Origin: Ophiura sarsii
Lineage: Eukaryota > Echinodermata > Ophiuroidea > Amphilepidida > Ophiuridae
Assembly (NCBI GenBank): GCA_035610835.1
Contig: CM069458.1
Span: forward strand, 28,855,449 to 28,919,448
Length of the DNA: 64,000 nucleotides
Direction: 5' to 3'
Shown here: positions 59,101-64,000 of the stretch, one piece after another
Layout: every line of letters starts with the position of its first letter
How positions within the stretch are numbered: the first letter of the stretch is position 1
Program-made: the position numbers and the translations under genes
The notes under the pieces: model-generated
The model's input: only the letters and a program-made list of their open reading frames with translations
What the model was told of the DNA's origin: nothing
Database searches by the model: none

Positions 59101-61885
59101 TGACCAAAGTGCTGATGGCTAATGACTACAGAGATATTGGCAAAGGACTTGTTGATGGTAACGTCATGCAGGATTTATTTCTTTGCTTTCTTTTCACTAC
59201 TGTGTAAAAGTGGGAATATTCGCACTAATGTATTTTTGCGCTTTTGCAAACAACTTTTGAGATAAATAAATCTGTCGTTTTGTAAAGCTGTGATGCTTTA
59301 TCCTATGTACATGGCTGAAACTTGTACCTACCCCTAGCACATAGCTATCTCGTGGCAGTCTTGGAGTGTAGTTACTTGAATGAAGAATATCAGTTTTGGC
59401 ACAGAAATATCTGTGCTGCGGAAACTGTGAGCCAGTTATCTAGATTACGCTCTGATTTCTGATATATCTCGTTCCTAACATAAATATTAACATAGGTTCT
59501 CTAGTCACTGGAGAGAGAAAGGTCATATTCAGAATTTTCAAGGTACTCTTACTTCAGGCAACGAAAAAACCCTCGTTCTATTGACTTGATTGACCCATAT
59601 TCAAAAAACAACAACAACAACAAATATTTAAATATTCTTGAACAGTTTTGAAATGTTTGAAATATTTTGCAAATTTATAATTTGTTTTGATTTTTTTGTT
59701 AAAAAAATTGAAAATGGTTGAAAATTCACCACTCCACACCAAAATGCCCGAACGACCGACCCTACCTGAGAGATCCATTCGCTTGTTGGTTTTTTCGTCA
59801 CCTTAGGACCATTATTGTACATCATATATGTGACCAGTCACGTCAAAAAAGGATGTGTTGTCGGCAAACCCAGTTTGGAGATAGAGGCCAATATATTTAG
59901 TGAAATATAAAAAAAATGATAGAAAAAATGTCTTCTTCAAATCATAACTTGTGATTACAAAGTCTGATTACCTTCAACATGGTATCATTTCAAAGCTTAA
60001 AATGTGCTCTTTCAAGTCATACCAATAACTCAGATTTGACTTGGGCCTCCAAAATGTCCATTTTGATGTGATGGGTCACATATTATAGGTGGGTATTATT
60101 TTTATGATTACACAGCAATGCCCTAAATAAAGTAGCCTTTTTAAACTGGTTGGATGTGCACAATCTTTCTGCTTCATATTAGGGTGCCTTTACTTTTCAG
60201 AAACCTTGTAGGCATACTCATAAACATTAATTTTTCCATTCACCATTTTCAGGATTGCATGATGAGATCCTAGACAAAGTGGCTTCTCTGGTCGCCGACA
60301 AGTGGGAAACGCTGGCGGCCCATCTTGGATTTTCACAGTACGACATTGATGCCATCAAAGACGCCAACTCTCTGGAGCCTCTGAGAATCTATATAATGCT
60401 CTGCCAGTGGCGATACAGGCAACACTATACTAGCGATAGATTGCAGACTCTCATAAATGGACTGGTTGGGTGTGGTCTGAAGAGTATTGGGGAAGCTATA
60501 CTGGATATGATGGGGGTTGCGATCAGGAATTCTGGCAATGACAACGCTGCTCAACTAGGTTAGTAAAGGCCATTTGGGGTTTGTGATAATTATGTAGAGC
60601 ATAGGGAGGGTGGGGTTGGGTATTATGCTAGCAATAAATTACAGACTCTTGTGGATGGACTGGTTGATGGTGGTCTTAACACTTCCGGCCAGGCCTATTT
60701 TGAGGATCCCCCAATATGCTTTTCCTTATTAGTGATGGCTTCCAAATTTGGCATTCATTGAATATTGATAAGTATTTATTCCAATGTATGTATAGATGCA
60801 TCAGGAATTACATGTTATTCAATAATATAATAAACAATTGTCATTCATTAGGCTATATTAAAAAAATCATTTGTCTCAAAGCTCCCGCGCGCGTTAGTTA
60901 ATTGGTGCGCGTTAGAAGAAAAACAATTCTGAAAAAAAAAATATAATTTTTTTTTCTTCTTCAACCCCCCCCCCCCCAAAAAAAAAAATTCACAGATTTT
61001 TCCGATTTTCATTGTCCAAAAAGAAGAAAAATCCCAACATTTCACAGATTTTTCAGATTTTCATTGGTCACATCATTTTAAATACAAAAGTTCACTTTTA
61101 CAAGGATTTCAATATTTTATATTTATAAAAATTTAAAAAAAACTTTAAAAAAAATTGCATTCCGCATTAGGTTTTGAAAAACTGAAGAGCTTTGAGACAA
61201 AAGATATTTTTAATATAGCCTTATCTATTTTTGAGAAGAATCAAAGACATTTTGTAAACATTTTTTTAATTTTTTTAATTTTTTTATTTCATAAAAACAT
61301 CATGATACACAATAACAAATGTCAAATATCATGAAATAAAAAGGATATAATCAATGCAAATGTATAGTGGAGATTCACTTGACATGGGTTTATGTTGTCA
61401 AATCTGTGCATTCTTTGTATTCTGATGTTCTCTAAAATGTGACAATCATGACGCAATTTGCACCTTAACAATCAACCCAGCGTATGTTTGGAGACATTCG
61501 AGAATCCTGAGTCCTGTCCGAAAAATTAAACTGTGTTCAGGGAGCATGATTTCCTGAAAATAACAGCCCAACTAATGGGTAATAATACTGCTCCTCTTCA
61601 TTTTATACGCAGGTCCTCATGAAGTGAGTGATGACCAAATTGAATACATAGCCAAAGAGGTTGGAATTCAATGGCGGATGCTAGCCCTGGATCTCCGTTT
61701 TCAAGTTCAGGAAATTCAAGCTATTGAAGATAAATCGACGGACGTGAATAAACAGTGTTCAGAGATGCTGATGGTGTGGAACAGGAGGCTGCCTCCGGGC
61801 TTTGACGGAAAGTTGGAATTGATCAAGGCTCTGGACAAATGTAATCAGCACGAGTTGGTGGTGAAAGTACTAGGACCACAAGCAG
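22646..61885 (+). CDS. CYLD-like CAP-Gly protein with six tandem death domains (partial gene)
   Basis: Gene-level entry. Eleven plus-strand exons join in frame to 1028 codons and continue past the window: exons 1-3 encode two CAP-Gly domains that follow vertebrate CYLD (residues about 123-200 and 240-312); exons 4-5 a Ser/Lys/Gly-rich linker (319-479); exons 6-11 six death domains (480-1028). Phases run 0,0,1,1,1 and then 1 throughout. CYLD is the K63/M1-chain deubiquitinase that restrains NF-kB and cell-death signalling; its third CAP-Gly and protease domain are not seen and may lie to the right. The join between exon 5 and the first death exon crosses a 7.9 kb intron and rests on strand, phase and absence of start or stop, not on transcript data. 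An alternative is two adjacent genes. Confidence 0.75.
23209..23330. mobile_element. 122-bp hairpin MITE with 8-bp target duplication
   Basis: GGTAAGCGTTGTATTCTACC at the left and its complement at the right, flanked by TAACAAAC at 23201-23208 and 23331-23338. It is a near-complete palindrome only 68 bases after the exon 1 donor. Confidence 0.9.
23524..23906. mobile_element. Possible degenerate inverted-repeat element
   Basis: CAACGTCAGATGTTCGG at the left is partly complementary to the right end (CGGATGTTGACTATAC), with GCATCGCAAAATGCGAC-type palindromic motifs inside. Boundaries are approximate. Confidence 0.35.
24800..25010 (+). pseudogene. C-terminal fragment of a non-LTR retrotransposon reverse transcriptase ORF
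   Basis: About 66 codons ending at a stop at 25008. The block RTDTFANSYFMRTVRDWNQL matches the typical ending of invertebrate non-LTR polyproteins (R-T-x-x-F-x-N-S-F/Y-F-x-R-T-x-R-x-W-N-x-L). No catalytic part is present, so it is a 5'-truncated relic. It lies in intron 1 of the CYLD-like gene. Confidence 0.7.
25266..25430. repeat. Half-copy of the 7021-7633 foldback
   Basis: CTCAACAAAAGAAAGT, then GACTTTCAATT and CCAGACAGGCTA, parallel one arm of the element at 7021-7633 with many differences; the second arm is not seen. Confidence 0.6.
25431..28680. other. Intron 1 of the CYLD-like gene, mostly unassigned
   Basis: No exon recognised. A copy of the core of the 13.07-13.98 kb element family lies near 27640-27860. 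The (CGGT)-type TCGGTCGGTCGGT motif near 27912 and a related one near 27435 may mark another element. Confidence 0.4.
28872..29690. repeat. GTTTAAACG-rich dispersed repeat, with a tandem duplication inside
   Basis: The left part (CCGTTTAATGAACTATCCGT, GGCGTTCAAACGTTTAAAC) recurs inverted at about 40940-41025. The right part (29440-29690) matches the right half of the 38492-38957 element. Within it, a unit of about 95 bp with TTTCTAGAAACGTTATCGTA occurs twice in tandem (29118-29280). Confidence 0.65.
29917..30252 (+). CDS. CYLD-like exon 2 (end of CAP-Gly 1, start of CAP-Gly 2)
   Basis: Acceptor TTTTGATAG, phase 0, 112 codons, donor ATG|GTGAGT. It opens NRVGCGTSDGEFGKERFFQC then DNGLFVAVNKLKF, the second half of CAP-Gly 1, aligning with human CYLD (GFTDGVYQGKQLFQC, GVFVALDKLEL). 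A 35-residue Ser-rich linker follows, then KKNMEVYVCSKKG, WVKGKIIYMGKPPG and TYVGVEM, the first half of CAP-Gly 2. As in CYLD, the classical GKNDG tubulin-binding motif is replaced by a degenerate version. A poly-G run begins about 30 bases after the donor. Confidence 0.9.
30272..30312. repeat. Poly-G tract
   Basis: About 40 bases of almost pure G just after the exon 2 donor on the coding strand; may form G-quadruplex structure in the pre-mRNA. Confidence 0.9.
30382..31640. mobile_element. hAT-like element, 1.26 kb, perfect 8-bp target duplication
   Basis: CAGGGTCTTAGCTAG at the left, CTGGCTAAGACCCTG at the right, flanked by CCTTCCTT at 30374-30381 and 31641-31648. Subterminal GCCCGTCCA motifs recur at both ends. 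No transposase frame, so non-autonomous. It lies in intron 2 of the CYLD-like gene. Confidence 0.93.
32328..32580. mobile_element. hAT-like MITE, near-perfect 8-bp target duplication
   Basis: CAGTGGAGTAACAAG at the left and CTTAGCTACGCCACTG at the right; flanks GTGAATGC and GTGAGTGC differ at one base. Similar termini occur near 18020 and 25512. Confidence 0.75.
32629..32897. repeat. Tandem duplication of an approximately 110-bp segment
   Basis: AGTCATACATGTATGTAAAA through GATCGTGAACCATGGTTG occurs at about 32629-32740 and again at about 32787-32897 with few changes, so the duplication is recent. Confidence 0.9.
33699..33822 (+). CDS. CYLD-like exon 3 (end of CAP-Gly 2)
   Basis: Acceptor AATGCACAG and donor GATG|GTATGT define 124 nt, entering phase 0 and leaving phase 1. 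It encodes EKPRITPWDGTFKSHRLC followed by LLQINDVVPANVLD. Human CYLD at the same place reads DNPIGNWDGRFDGVQLC and LLHINDIIPALSES, so the WDG-F-LC and INDVVPA blocks are shared. This completes CAP-Gly 2. The exon is too short to stand out as an open frame. Confidence 0.88.
34083..34395. mobile_element. Foldback MITE with GAGCGTTTACTTTTGG arms
   Basis: AAATTATGAGCGTTTACTTT at the left and its complement at the right; arms about 45 bases. Further AAAGTAAAC motifs and a second small hairpin (CACAGATG/CATCTGTG) occur inside. No clear target duplication. Confidence 0.8.
34530..34985 (+). mobile_element. Candidate tRNA-derived SINE
   Basis: A CAGTCAGTAAGGTGTCTGGC stretch (A-box-like) is followed about 35 bases on by GGTTTCGATCCC, a B-box with one extra T. 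Downstream is a GTAAAGCGCTATATAAA motif followed by ATTATTATTATT, a tail common in animal SINE and LINE elements. Head and tail together suggest a SINE, but the boundaries are not fixed. Confidence 0.45.
35237..35483. mobile_element. Inverted-repeat MITE
   Basis: CGAGGGTTGAGCGCCAGAAG at the left and CTTCTGGCGCTTAACCCTCG at the right, with ACAT on both sides. About 247 bp, AT-rich centre, no coding. Confidence 0.8.
35880..37560 (-). pseudogene. Degenerate non-LTR retrotransposon with reverse transcriptase remnant
   Basis: On the minus strand, two frames (37545-37075, then 36896-36450) with a short coding-like stretch between them hold GGLPQGTKLGP and WKYVDDLTLA, the latter the YVDD catalytic box of reverse transcriptase. 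The thumb and C-terminal region follow (LEYGDVVWGSSL, LEKVQRRACKIML). Frame breaks and at least one internal stop near 36920 show it is dead; the 5' end (endonuclease) is missing. The 3' tail at 35880-35912 is an (ATGAA/TGAAA)n run, as in several LINE clades. It is inserted antisense in intron 3 of the CYLD-like gene. Confidence 0.85.
37730..37975 (+). CDS. CYLD-like exon 4 (Ser/Thr/Lys-rich linker)
   Basis: Acceptor TTCCCCACAG enters in phase 1, completing a Glu codon with exon 3; donor TTATCAG|GTAAAA leaves phase 1. The 82 codons are low-complexity (ESGGPSSMTASSAKTGATTK..., then NRGSALKAPG, ending ALTSLSG), rich in Ser, Thr, Lys, Gly and Ala, with no recognised domain. Phase continuity with exons 3 and 5, GC content above the surrounding intron and an acceptor with a pyrimidine tract support it. 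It sits just to the right of a minus-strand non-LTR retrotransposon fragment. Confidence 0.7.
38085..38180. repeat. GTTTGAACG/CGTTCAAAC inverted motif cluster
   Basis: Repeated CGTTTAAA and GTTTGAACG motifs, related to the repeats at 28872 and 40940. Confidence 0.5.
38492..38957. mobile_element. 466-bp inverted-repeat element with perfect 8-bp target duplication
   Basis: TAGGGACAGGGATTTTGCGC at the left and CATTTTCCCTGTCCTTA at the right, flanked by CGGTACAT at 38484-38491 and 38958-38965. The interior repeats AAAAGTGCTTTTT-type units. The right half is shared with 29440-29690. Confidence 0.9.
39151..40844. mobile_element. 1.7-kb foldback element
   Basis: Left CTTACACTAGCGCCCGGAAC and right GTTCCGGGCGGTAGTGTAAG are complementary but for one base. 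Sub-terminal inverted blocks (CTCATTAATATTCATGAGCT at about 39381 and AGCTCATGAATATTAATGAG at about 40595) extend the fold. No transposase frame recognised. Confidence 0.8.
41040..43010. other. Intron 4 of the CYLD-like gene, no feature recognised
   Basis: No exon seen. A short poly-G run lies at 41392. GTTAGCTCAATTGGCTAG at 42687 recalls a tRNA A-box but no B-box follows. Confidence 0.4.
43014..43061. repeat. Perfect 18-bp hairpin
   Basis: CCTGAGACGATTATAACT, a short TTAA-containing loop, then AGTTATAATCGTCTCAGG. The stem has no mismatch. Confidence 0.9.
43835..44071 (+). CDS. CYLD-like exon 5 (Lys/Gly/Ser-rich linker)
   Basis: Acceptor CTTGTCATCAG, phase 1 in; donor GCAG|GTATAAG, phase 1 out; 79 codons. 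Sequence opens SKEPSGCSGSAGGRGADE, includes QQQLLDKAGKNKDGGG, and ends with a basic-hydrophobic block GKKLTKPNFLSKLSNFGSGG. No domain is recognised. The frame stays open past the donor to a second donor-like site (GTAGCAG|GTAGTG near 44142), also phase 1, so a longer form of this exon is possible. No further coding exon is evident before 51932. Confidence 0.65.
44866..45705. mobile_element. Probable 0.8-kb inverted-repeat element
   Basis: CATGGAATTAGTAGA...GAAGGAATAACAA at the left is complementary to TTGTTATTCCTTC...TCTACTAATTCCATG at the right. Arms are about 40 bases and imperfect; the centre is AT-rich (ATTAATTAATAATAATTAAA). Boundaries approximate. Confidence 0.6.
46251..50790. repeat. 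Giant imperfect palindrome (foldback), about 4.5 kb
   Basis: The two halves are reverse complements about a centre near 48750. Matched pairs include TACCAGTCATATCAAAA (46257) with its complement at about 50768; ACTTTCCACGC (46312) with GCGTGGAAAG (50621); the block 46732-46932 with 49947-50147, which read nearly the same in opposite strands; GCTAAGC/GCTTAGC around 48312 and 49135; and ACAAGGTATAC/ATACCTTGT flanking the centre. Each arm contains several subrepeats with GGCCGCCA...TTTGG motifs. No transposase frame. It fills much of the intron between the linker exon and DD1. Confidence 0.88.
51058..51767. mobile_element. TA-flanked mariner-type element, 710 bp
   Basis: CAAGGGTGGTTACAAAAGG at the left and AACTTTTTTGAACCACCCTG at the right are imperfect inverted repeats; further complementary blocks (CCCATTTCTAACAGCCAT against ATGGCTGTCAGAAATGG) extend the arms. 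TA lies on both sides. A second element (51484-51676) is nested inside. Confidence 0.8.
51484..51676. mobile_element. 193-bp MITE, copy 1
   Basis: CTATACTCTGTTTGGC at the left and GCCAAACAGAGTATAG at the right are perfect complements, with AGTGACGTAAC/GTTACGTCACT just inside. Its middle is unusually rich in CG dinucleotides (CACACGCGTGCGTAAA). A second copy is at 55385-55552. Confidence 0.9.
51932..52195 (+). CDS. Death-domain exon DD1
   Basis: Acceptor TTTCCCGGATAG, phase 1 in; donor TTTAACAG|GTAAGG, phase 1 out; residues about 480-567. Reads LPPVSAHLLEEICKQVDAQW, then LRIEQAQIEKIA, RVMKILMYWWRDA, and ends LSELKLDKLAGDIL. The spacing of helix-1 LLEEI, Trp, helix-2/3 I-x-x-I, the MLxxW-type helix 5 (ILMYWW) and the terminal DKLAGDIL helix is that of the death fold (DD superfamily, as in ankyrin, UNC5 and RIPK1). 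Death domains assemble signalling platforms by homotypic contact. It is the first of the array and follows a TA-flanked transposon ending only 165 bases upstream. Confidence 0.85.
52552..53249. mobile_element. Foldback element built from GGCATCAGTGAA repeats
   Basis: The outer arms (GAGAATTGAAACGGCGTC against GACGCCGTCTCAATTCTC; GCATCTAAAAGCTGCGAATA against its complement) are inverted repeats of about 100 bases. The inner part is about 20 tandem units of TTTGGCATCAGTGAA(G/A)T that flip to the complementary TTCACTGATGCCAAA in the right half, so the whole 0.7 kb can fold on itself. Confidence 0.9.
53642..54756. mobile_element. TA-flanked mariner/Tc1-type foldback, 1.1 kb
   Basis: CAGGGTGTCCCTAAAAAAA at the left and TTTTTTTAGGGACACCCTG at the right; arms match for about 190 bases (including GCGCAACTTGTTGACCATGA and ATTTTATCTGATTTGGATTT blocks). 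TA on both sides. Interior frames are short and no transposase motif was identified, so it is probably a decayed or deleted element. Confidence 0.85.
54870..55160 (+). CDS. Death-domain exon DD2
   Basis: Acceptor CTTTTCCAG and donor GAACAAG|GTAGGG, both phase 1; 97 codons, residues about 568-664. After a Ser-rich lead it reads NEMLDHVARETSKDWQKLAH then HLGLEDDLIKQIA, RAKEMLKVWDTE, and ends FADLANELEQ. This is the most canonical death domain of the six: LD-VA, DW-KLA-HLGL, I-x-x-IA, RA-x-ML-x-W and the DLA-x-L terminus are all present. The lead peptide differs from the shorter Gly-Leu-Asp leads of DD3-DD5. Partial copies of its 3' end lie in the following intron. Confidence 0.92.
55262..55615 (+). 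pseudogene. Relic copies of the DD2 exon 3' end, one split by a MITE
   Basis: DD2 ends GTGAGGGCGTGCAGGAACAG...AATGAGCTGGAACAAGGTAGGGG and is followed by TATACTTTGTTCAGTAGAAG. The following intron repeats parts of this: AATGAGCTAGAACTGAATTAGG with TATACTTTGTACAG (from 55267); GTGAGGGCATGCAGGAACAG (55351-55370) followed by the MITE at 55385-55552; and then AATGAGCTAGAACAAGATAGGGG with TATACTTTGTTCAGCAGAAG (from 55556). These are decayed tandem duplicates of the exon-intron boundary and no longer encode a whole domain. Confidence 0.85.
55385..55552. mobile_element. MITE, copy 2 of the 51484-51676 family
   Basis: Shares CGTATTCTACTAATTGCAGC, the GTTGAAAGGCGGAAGA block and the whole right end GCCAAACAGAGTATAG with copy 1. 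The left end is altered and lacks the GTGACGTAAC segment. Confidence 0.88.
55889..56232. mobile_element. GCGAATCC/ATTCTCGC MITE, copy 2
   Basis: CAGGGGTAGAATTTCG at the left, CGAAATTCTACCCCTG at the right, same family as 15721-16153. TGTTTAAA precedes the element and follows its last CCCC, an 8-bp duplication if the final TG belongs to the target. Confidence 0.82.
56586..56843 (+). CDS. Death-domain exon DD3
   Basis: Acceptor ATTTCACAG and donor AGAG|GTAACT, phase 1 at both ends; 86 codons, residues about 665-750. Opens GLDTDTLNRISRMLDKTKW, then FGETLGFANEALETLE, IYTMLGAWRNTQ, and ends DQLAWEICR. The short Gly-Leu-Asp lead and the MLxxWR helix are shared with DD4 and DD5, suggesting that these three arose from one another. 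It diverges most in helix 2, where the usual W-x-x-LA becomes WRLFGETLG. Confidence 0.85.
56945..57310 (-). repeat. Probable retroelement tail, minus orientation
   Basis: (AAT)n at 56947-56965 followed by AGAGTGCCTTACAACTAG...AAAGTGCTTAAATAC. Read on the minus strand it is a GCACTTTGAGAACTAG...GCACTCT motif ending in (ATT)n, a layout typical of animal LINE/SINE 3' ends. Confidence 0.45.
57416..58130. repeat. 64-bp minisatellite, about 11 copies
   Basis: The unit starts GTTAGACACAGTAGACACAG and runs GATCCTGAAAACCACTGGTC, ATGTGATGGAAGTGAAGCAT, GCTG, and is repeated head to tail with near identity. Two variants (ATGTGATGG and ATGTGGTGG) alternate in blocks, and each unit carries a GGATCC site. 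It lies in the intron between DD3 and DD4. Confidence 0.97.
58131..58890. other. Intron between DD3 and DD4, right part
   Basis: AT-rich with no exon or repeat boundary recognised. A pyrimidine-rich tract at 58865-58890 precedes the DD4 acceptor. Confidence 0.4.
58903..59157 (+). CDS. Death-domain exon DD4
   Basis: Acceptor CTCTTGAATAG after a C/T-rich tract; donor GATG|GTAACG; phase 1 both ends; 85 codons, residues about 751-835. Reads GLDDDILHDLAMKLEGDW, RRLAEWLKLRSNDIQKLE, RTYLVLVTWRKRQHAS, and ends YRDIGKGLVD. The W-x-x-LA, NDIQKLE and V-TWRKRQ blocks are typical death-fold helices 2, 3 and 5. The preceding intron holds the 64-bp minisatellite. Confidence 0.88.
59158..60252. other. Intron between DD4 and DD5
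   Basis: No additional death exon found. TTGAAAATGGTTGAAAATT at about 59707 resembles the segment near 34915, pointing to a shared dispersed repeat. Confidence 0.4.
60253..60558 (+). CDS. Death-domain exon DD5
   Basis: Acceptor CACCATTTTCAG and donor CTAG|GTTAGT; phase 1 both ends; 102 codons, the longest of the array, residues about 836-937. Reads GLHDEILDKVASLVADKW, LAAHLGFSQYDIDAIKD, LRIYIMLCQWRYRQHY, then LVGCGLKSIGEAIL. A tail of about 18 residues (MMGVAIRNSGNDNAAQL) extends past the domain; DD3 and DD4 lack it. Closest in pattern to DD4 (GL-x-DEIL, QWRYRQH). A partial copy of its 3' half lies in the next intron. Confidence 0.9.
60610..60690 (+). pseudogene. Relic copy of the DD5 exon 3' half
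   Basis: Shortly after the DD5 donor, TATTATGCTAGCAATAAATT, then ACAGACTCTTGTGGATGGAC and TGGTTGATGGTGGTCT repeat the DD5 coding segment ACTAGCGATAGATTGCAGAC, CTCATAAATGGACTGGTTGG at 60425-60475 with about one change in five bases. It has no splice sites of its own and is too short for a domain. Confidence 0.8.
60691..61612. other. Intron between DD5 and DD6, right part
   Basis: AT-rich, with a poly-C/poly-A run at about 60966-60990 and ACAGATTTTTC repeated at about 60992 and 61042. No exon recognised. Confidence 0.4.
61613..61885 (+). CDS. Death-domain exon DD6 (last in window)
   Basis: Acceptor TTTTATACGCAG and donor AAGCAG|GTAGGG; phase 1 both ends; 91 codons, residues about 938-1028. 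Reads VSDDQIEYIAKEVGIQW, RMLALDLRFQVQEIQAIED, CSEMLMVWNRRLPPG, KLELIKALDKCNQHELVVKV. The helix-1, W-x-x-LA, I-x-AIE and EML-x-W signatures are all present. Because the donor again leaves phase 1, at least one more exon must follow; none is recognisable in the remaining 2.1 kb. Confidence 0.88.
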
Positions 61886-62560
61886 GTAGGGGTTCATATA
61901 GGATGAATTAAAAAGGAACGGTTATTCATATTGAAGGTCACAAAATACGGATGAATTGAGATCAATTGAAGTAAACGCTATTAAAATATCAGCATTTTTC
62001 ATGATACTGTTAGTCTGCAGAGAGTTGATAACGTTTTGTACTGCCTTCAATTTGTAGTAAAACAATTATGTTCCTATATAAACAGCTATGTGAAGTGGGA
62101 GGTCCCCTTTGAACTCAAAAGGGGCATATTATATGAGCGTAGATACCCATCTTTTATCACGATTTACTATTAAAATAGACCAAACCATTACCACCTGATG
62201 GCTTACCCCGTCCTACTTTTCGAAGCCCACTAGGCCCAAACAACTCTGGCCTGTACTGTGTAAGCATGGTAAGAATCGATCTTACATTTTACAGAGCGGT
62301 CGCACCATGGTTTTTGTCCCGGGTCTCTGGGGGCTAAATAAGCGCACGAGTACCGCTCTACATATGAAAACCATTGAAAATGCACGCAAGTGAAGTGCTC
62401 TTATCGGCTGCGCATATTCAAATGACAAATGGATATGTGATTCGCTCCTGTGTGGTGTGCTAGTTGGGCTGAAATGATACGGTAGTCCCTAATAGTAGGC
62501 ATAGCACAATGCACACACACAAAGTCTGCCACTGGGAGCATTATACCAGTGAACAACAAC
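61886..62560. other. Intron after DD6, left part
   Basis: No exon or bounded repeat recognised. Confidence 0.4.
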
Positions 62561-62795
62561 ATATGAAAAGCTGTGTTGCATAAAGAACTACATCCACTTC
62601 TACCTGTTACTCATTTTGCATTATTGAATGGATGGTGTGGAATGTGGTTTTGTATTGTTGCCTGAATTGGCGTGCATGGATGCACTAATCCAAGTTATGA
62701 AGACAGCCATACAATATTTGGATTAATTAATCATGCAAAATGAGTAACATGTAGGAGTGGTCTGTAATCCCTTATGCATAACAATCTTTTCATAT
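62561..62795. mobile_element. Inverted-repeat MITE
   Basis: ATATGAAAAGCTGTGTTGCATAAAG at the left pairs with CTTATGCATAACAATCTTTTCATAT at the right, and CTGTTACTCATTTTGCAT with ATGCAAAATGAGTAACATG nearer the centre. About 235 bp. Confidence 0.8.
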
Positions 62796-64000
62796 AATGT
62801 ATGCAGCTCCACTTTGAAAAACATCCCTATATAAAATTAATTATCCTCACGAGAGGCACTCATTGTAGGGCAGTGAGCTTGCCATATATGGTAGTCATGA
62901 CCTTGGACTATATAACCTTGATCCAGGTATAAATACTTATCATCAGGTTTTTTAGTTATGACTGTTTTTACCAATTTTTGAAATTGGCTCTGAACTTGAA
63001 TATATTGGGCCGATTTAAATAAACCTAACCTGAGATATTGTACTAAACACTTCAATCAATTTAGTGATATGCTCAGTTTTTGCATCCTTTGAGTGCCTCC
63101 TGTGAGGAAAAGACTGAGAATTTGAATATGGGTATTTAAGAAATGGAAAAGCTTGTTTAATTTCTAAATCCATCAATATTTGTCAATCAAATTGGGTATA
63201 CATGTTATATATCTATTACCGATCACTCTTATGATGGGAAAAAAAATTGTCGGACATTGCTCATTTGCATATCAATGACTTGAATAGATAATTAGCTAAT
63301 TTGCATATTTAATGAGCTTATGAAACTAAATTATAGTTTAAAAGATTGGGTATCGTACAATTAGCCATAATGCCAAGTTTGATTGCAATACACCATTCAC
63401 ATCTGGATTTATAACATTTACGCATATTAATTAGCTGGACTTAGTCACTTTTTTGATTGCAGTCAGTAAAACTGGTCAAAATGACCAATTTCACTAGGTT
63501 ATTTTAGCTTAATGCAATATAATTTTACCATATTTTTTAATTTAACATGGTATATAGATATTCAATTGTTAAAGAAATATGTGTAAATGGTGTTTTAAAT
63601 GTTACATTATTAACAAATTGAGCTCTCTAAATCCTGATAAATTATATTTGTGGGCATTGTTACTGTTTTTGGCAGGTTTTCGGCCATTTTCAGAGTATCT
63701 CAAAACACCGTACCACAAGAATGCATTGACCGATTGTCATAATTTTTTTTGGAAAATAAATCTTTCATTGCAATCTTTCATTTGAATCCAATTTTGTACA
63801 TGTCTCAATCATTTGAATGTTGTGTGTGCTATGCCTACTAATAGTTAGGATGCAATTTGTATTTCGTCAACTGTGACAATATCATTGTCAATATTTAGCA
63901 TGATTTAATGTAAAAGTGGCAATTTCCACGCTACATTTATTTTTGCGCTAAAATCAGCAAACGCGAAAATAAAAAAAACACAAATATATTCATTTTGTAT
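62796..64000. other. Right end of window, intron of the CYLD-like gene
   Basis: AT-rich, no seventh death exon, CAP-Gly or protease exon recognised before the window ends. Confidence 0.45.

Overview
This is eukaryotic DNA from an intron-rich, AT-rich animal genome. The protein families (LSM14, CYLD-type CAP-Gly, many death domains) and the dense load of small inverted-repeat transposons point to a marine invertebrate, most likely a deuterostome such as an echinoderm or hemichordate. That placement is inference. There are no bacterial operons, CRISPR arrays or recognisable tRNA or rRNA genes. Nearly all long open frames are repeat or low-complexity noise; the real coding sequence is in short exons that I found by splice sites, reading phase and family motifs.

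Two genes are readable, arranged head to head. On the minus strand, an LSM14 (RAP55/Scd6/Trailer hitch) gene starts at 17525 and runs leftward: exons 17405-17525, 6657-6820, 1923-2103 and 800-1159, with the remainder left of base 1. The first two exons give an almost textbook Lsm domain. The fourth carries the conserved SPTMEQ motif followed by a glutamine/histidine-rich expansion. On the plus strand, a CYLD-like gene starts at 22646. Exons 1-3 encode two CYLD-type CAP-Gly domains and exons 4-5 a Ser/Lys/Gly-rich linker. Then, after a 7.9 kb intron, come six consecutive exons (51932-61885), each encoding one death domain. All six are phase 1 at both ends and match the phase of exon 5. The open frame reaches at least 1028 codons without a stop and leaves the window on the right, so the third CAP-Gly and the ubiquitin protease domain of classical CYLD, if present, lie outside.

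The most interesting content is this apparent fusion of a CYLD amino-terminal half with a tandem death-domain array. Relics of duplicated death-exon tails sit in the introns next to exons DD2 and DD5, one of them split by a small transposon. In vertebrates CYLD acts on ubiquitin chains in death-domain receptor complexes (TNFR1/RIPK1) without carrying a death domain; this gene would join the two functions in one chain.

The rest is repeats: at least seven short transposons with terminal inverted repeats and perfect or near-perfect 8-bp target duplications, TA-flanked mariner-type foldbacks, a 4.5 kb palindrome in the intron separating the CAP-Gly part from the death-domain part, a nested element pair at 20.4-21.6 kb, pentanucleotide arrays at 18.2-20.0 kb, tandem arrays with nuclear-receptor DR1-like motifs at 3.6-4.8 and 11.3-12.3 kb, a 64-bp minisatellite at 57.4-58.1 kb, and degenerate non-LTR retrotransposon pieces.
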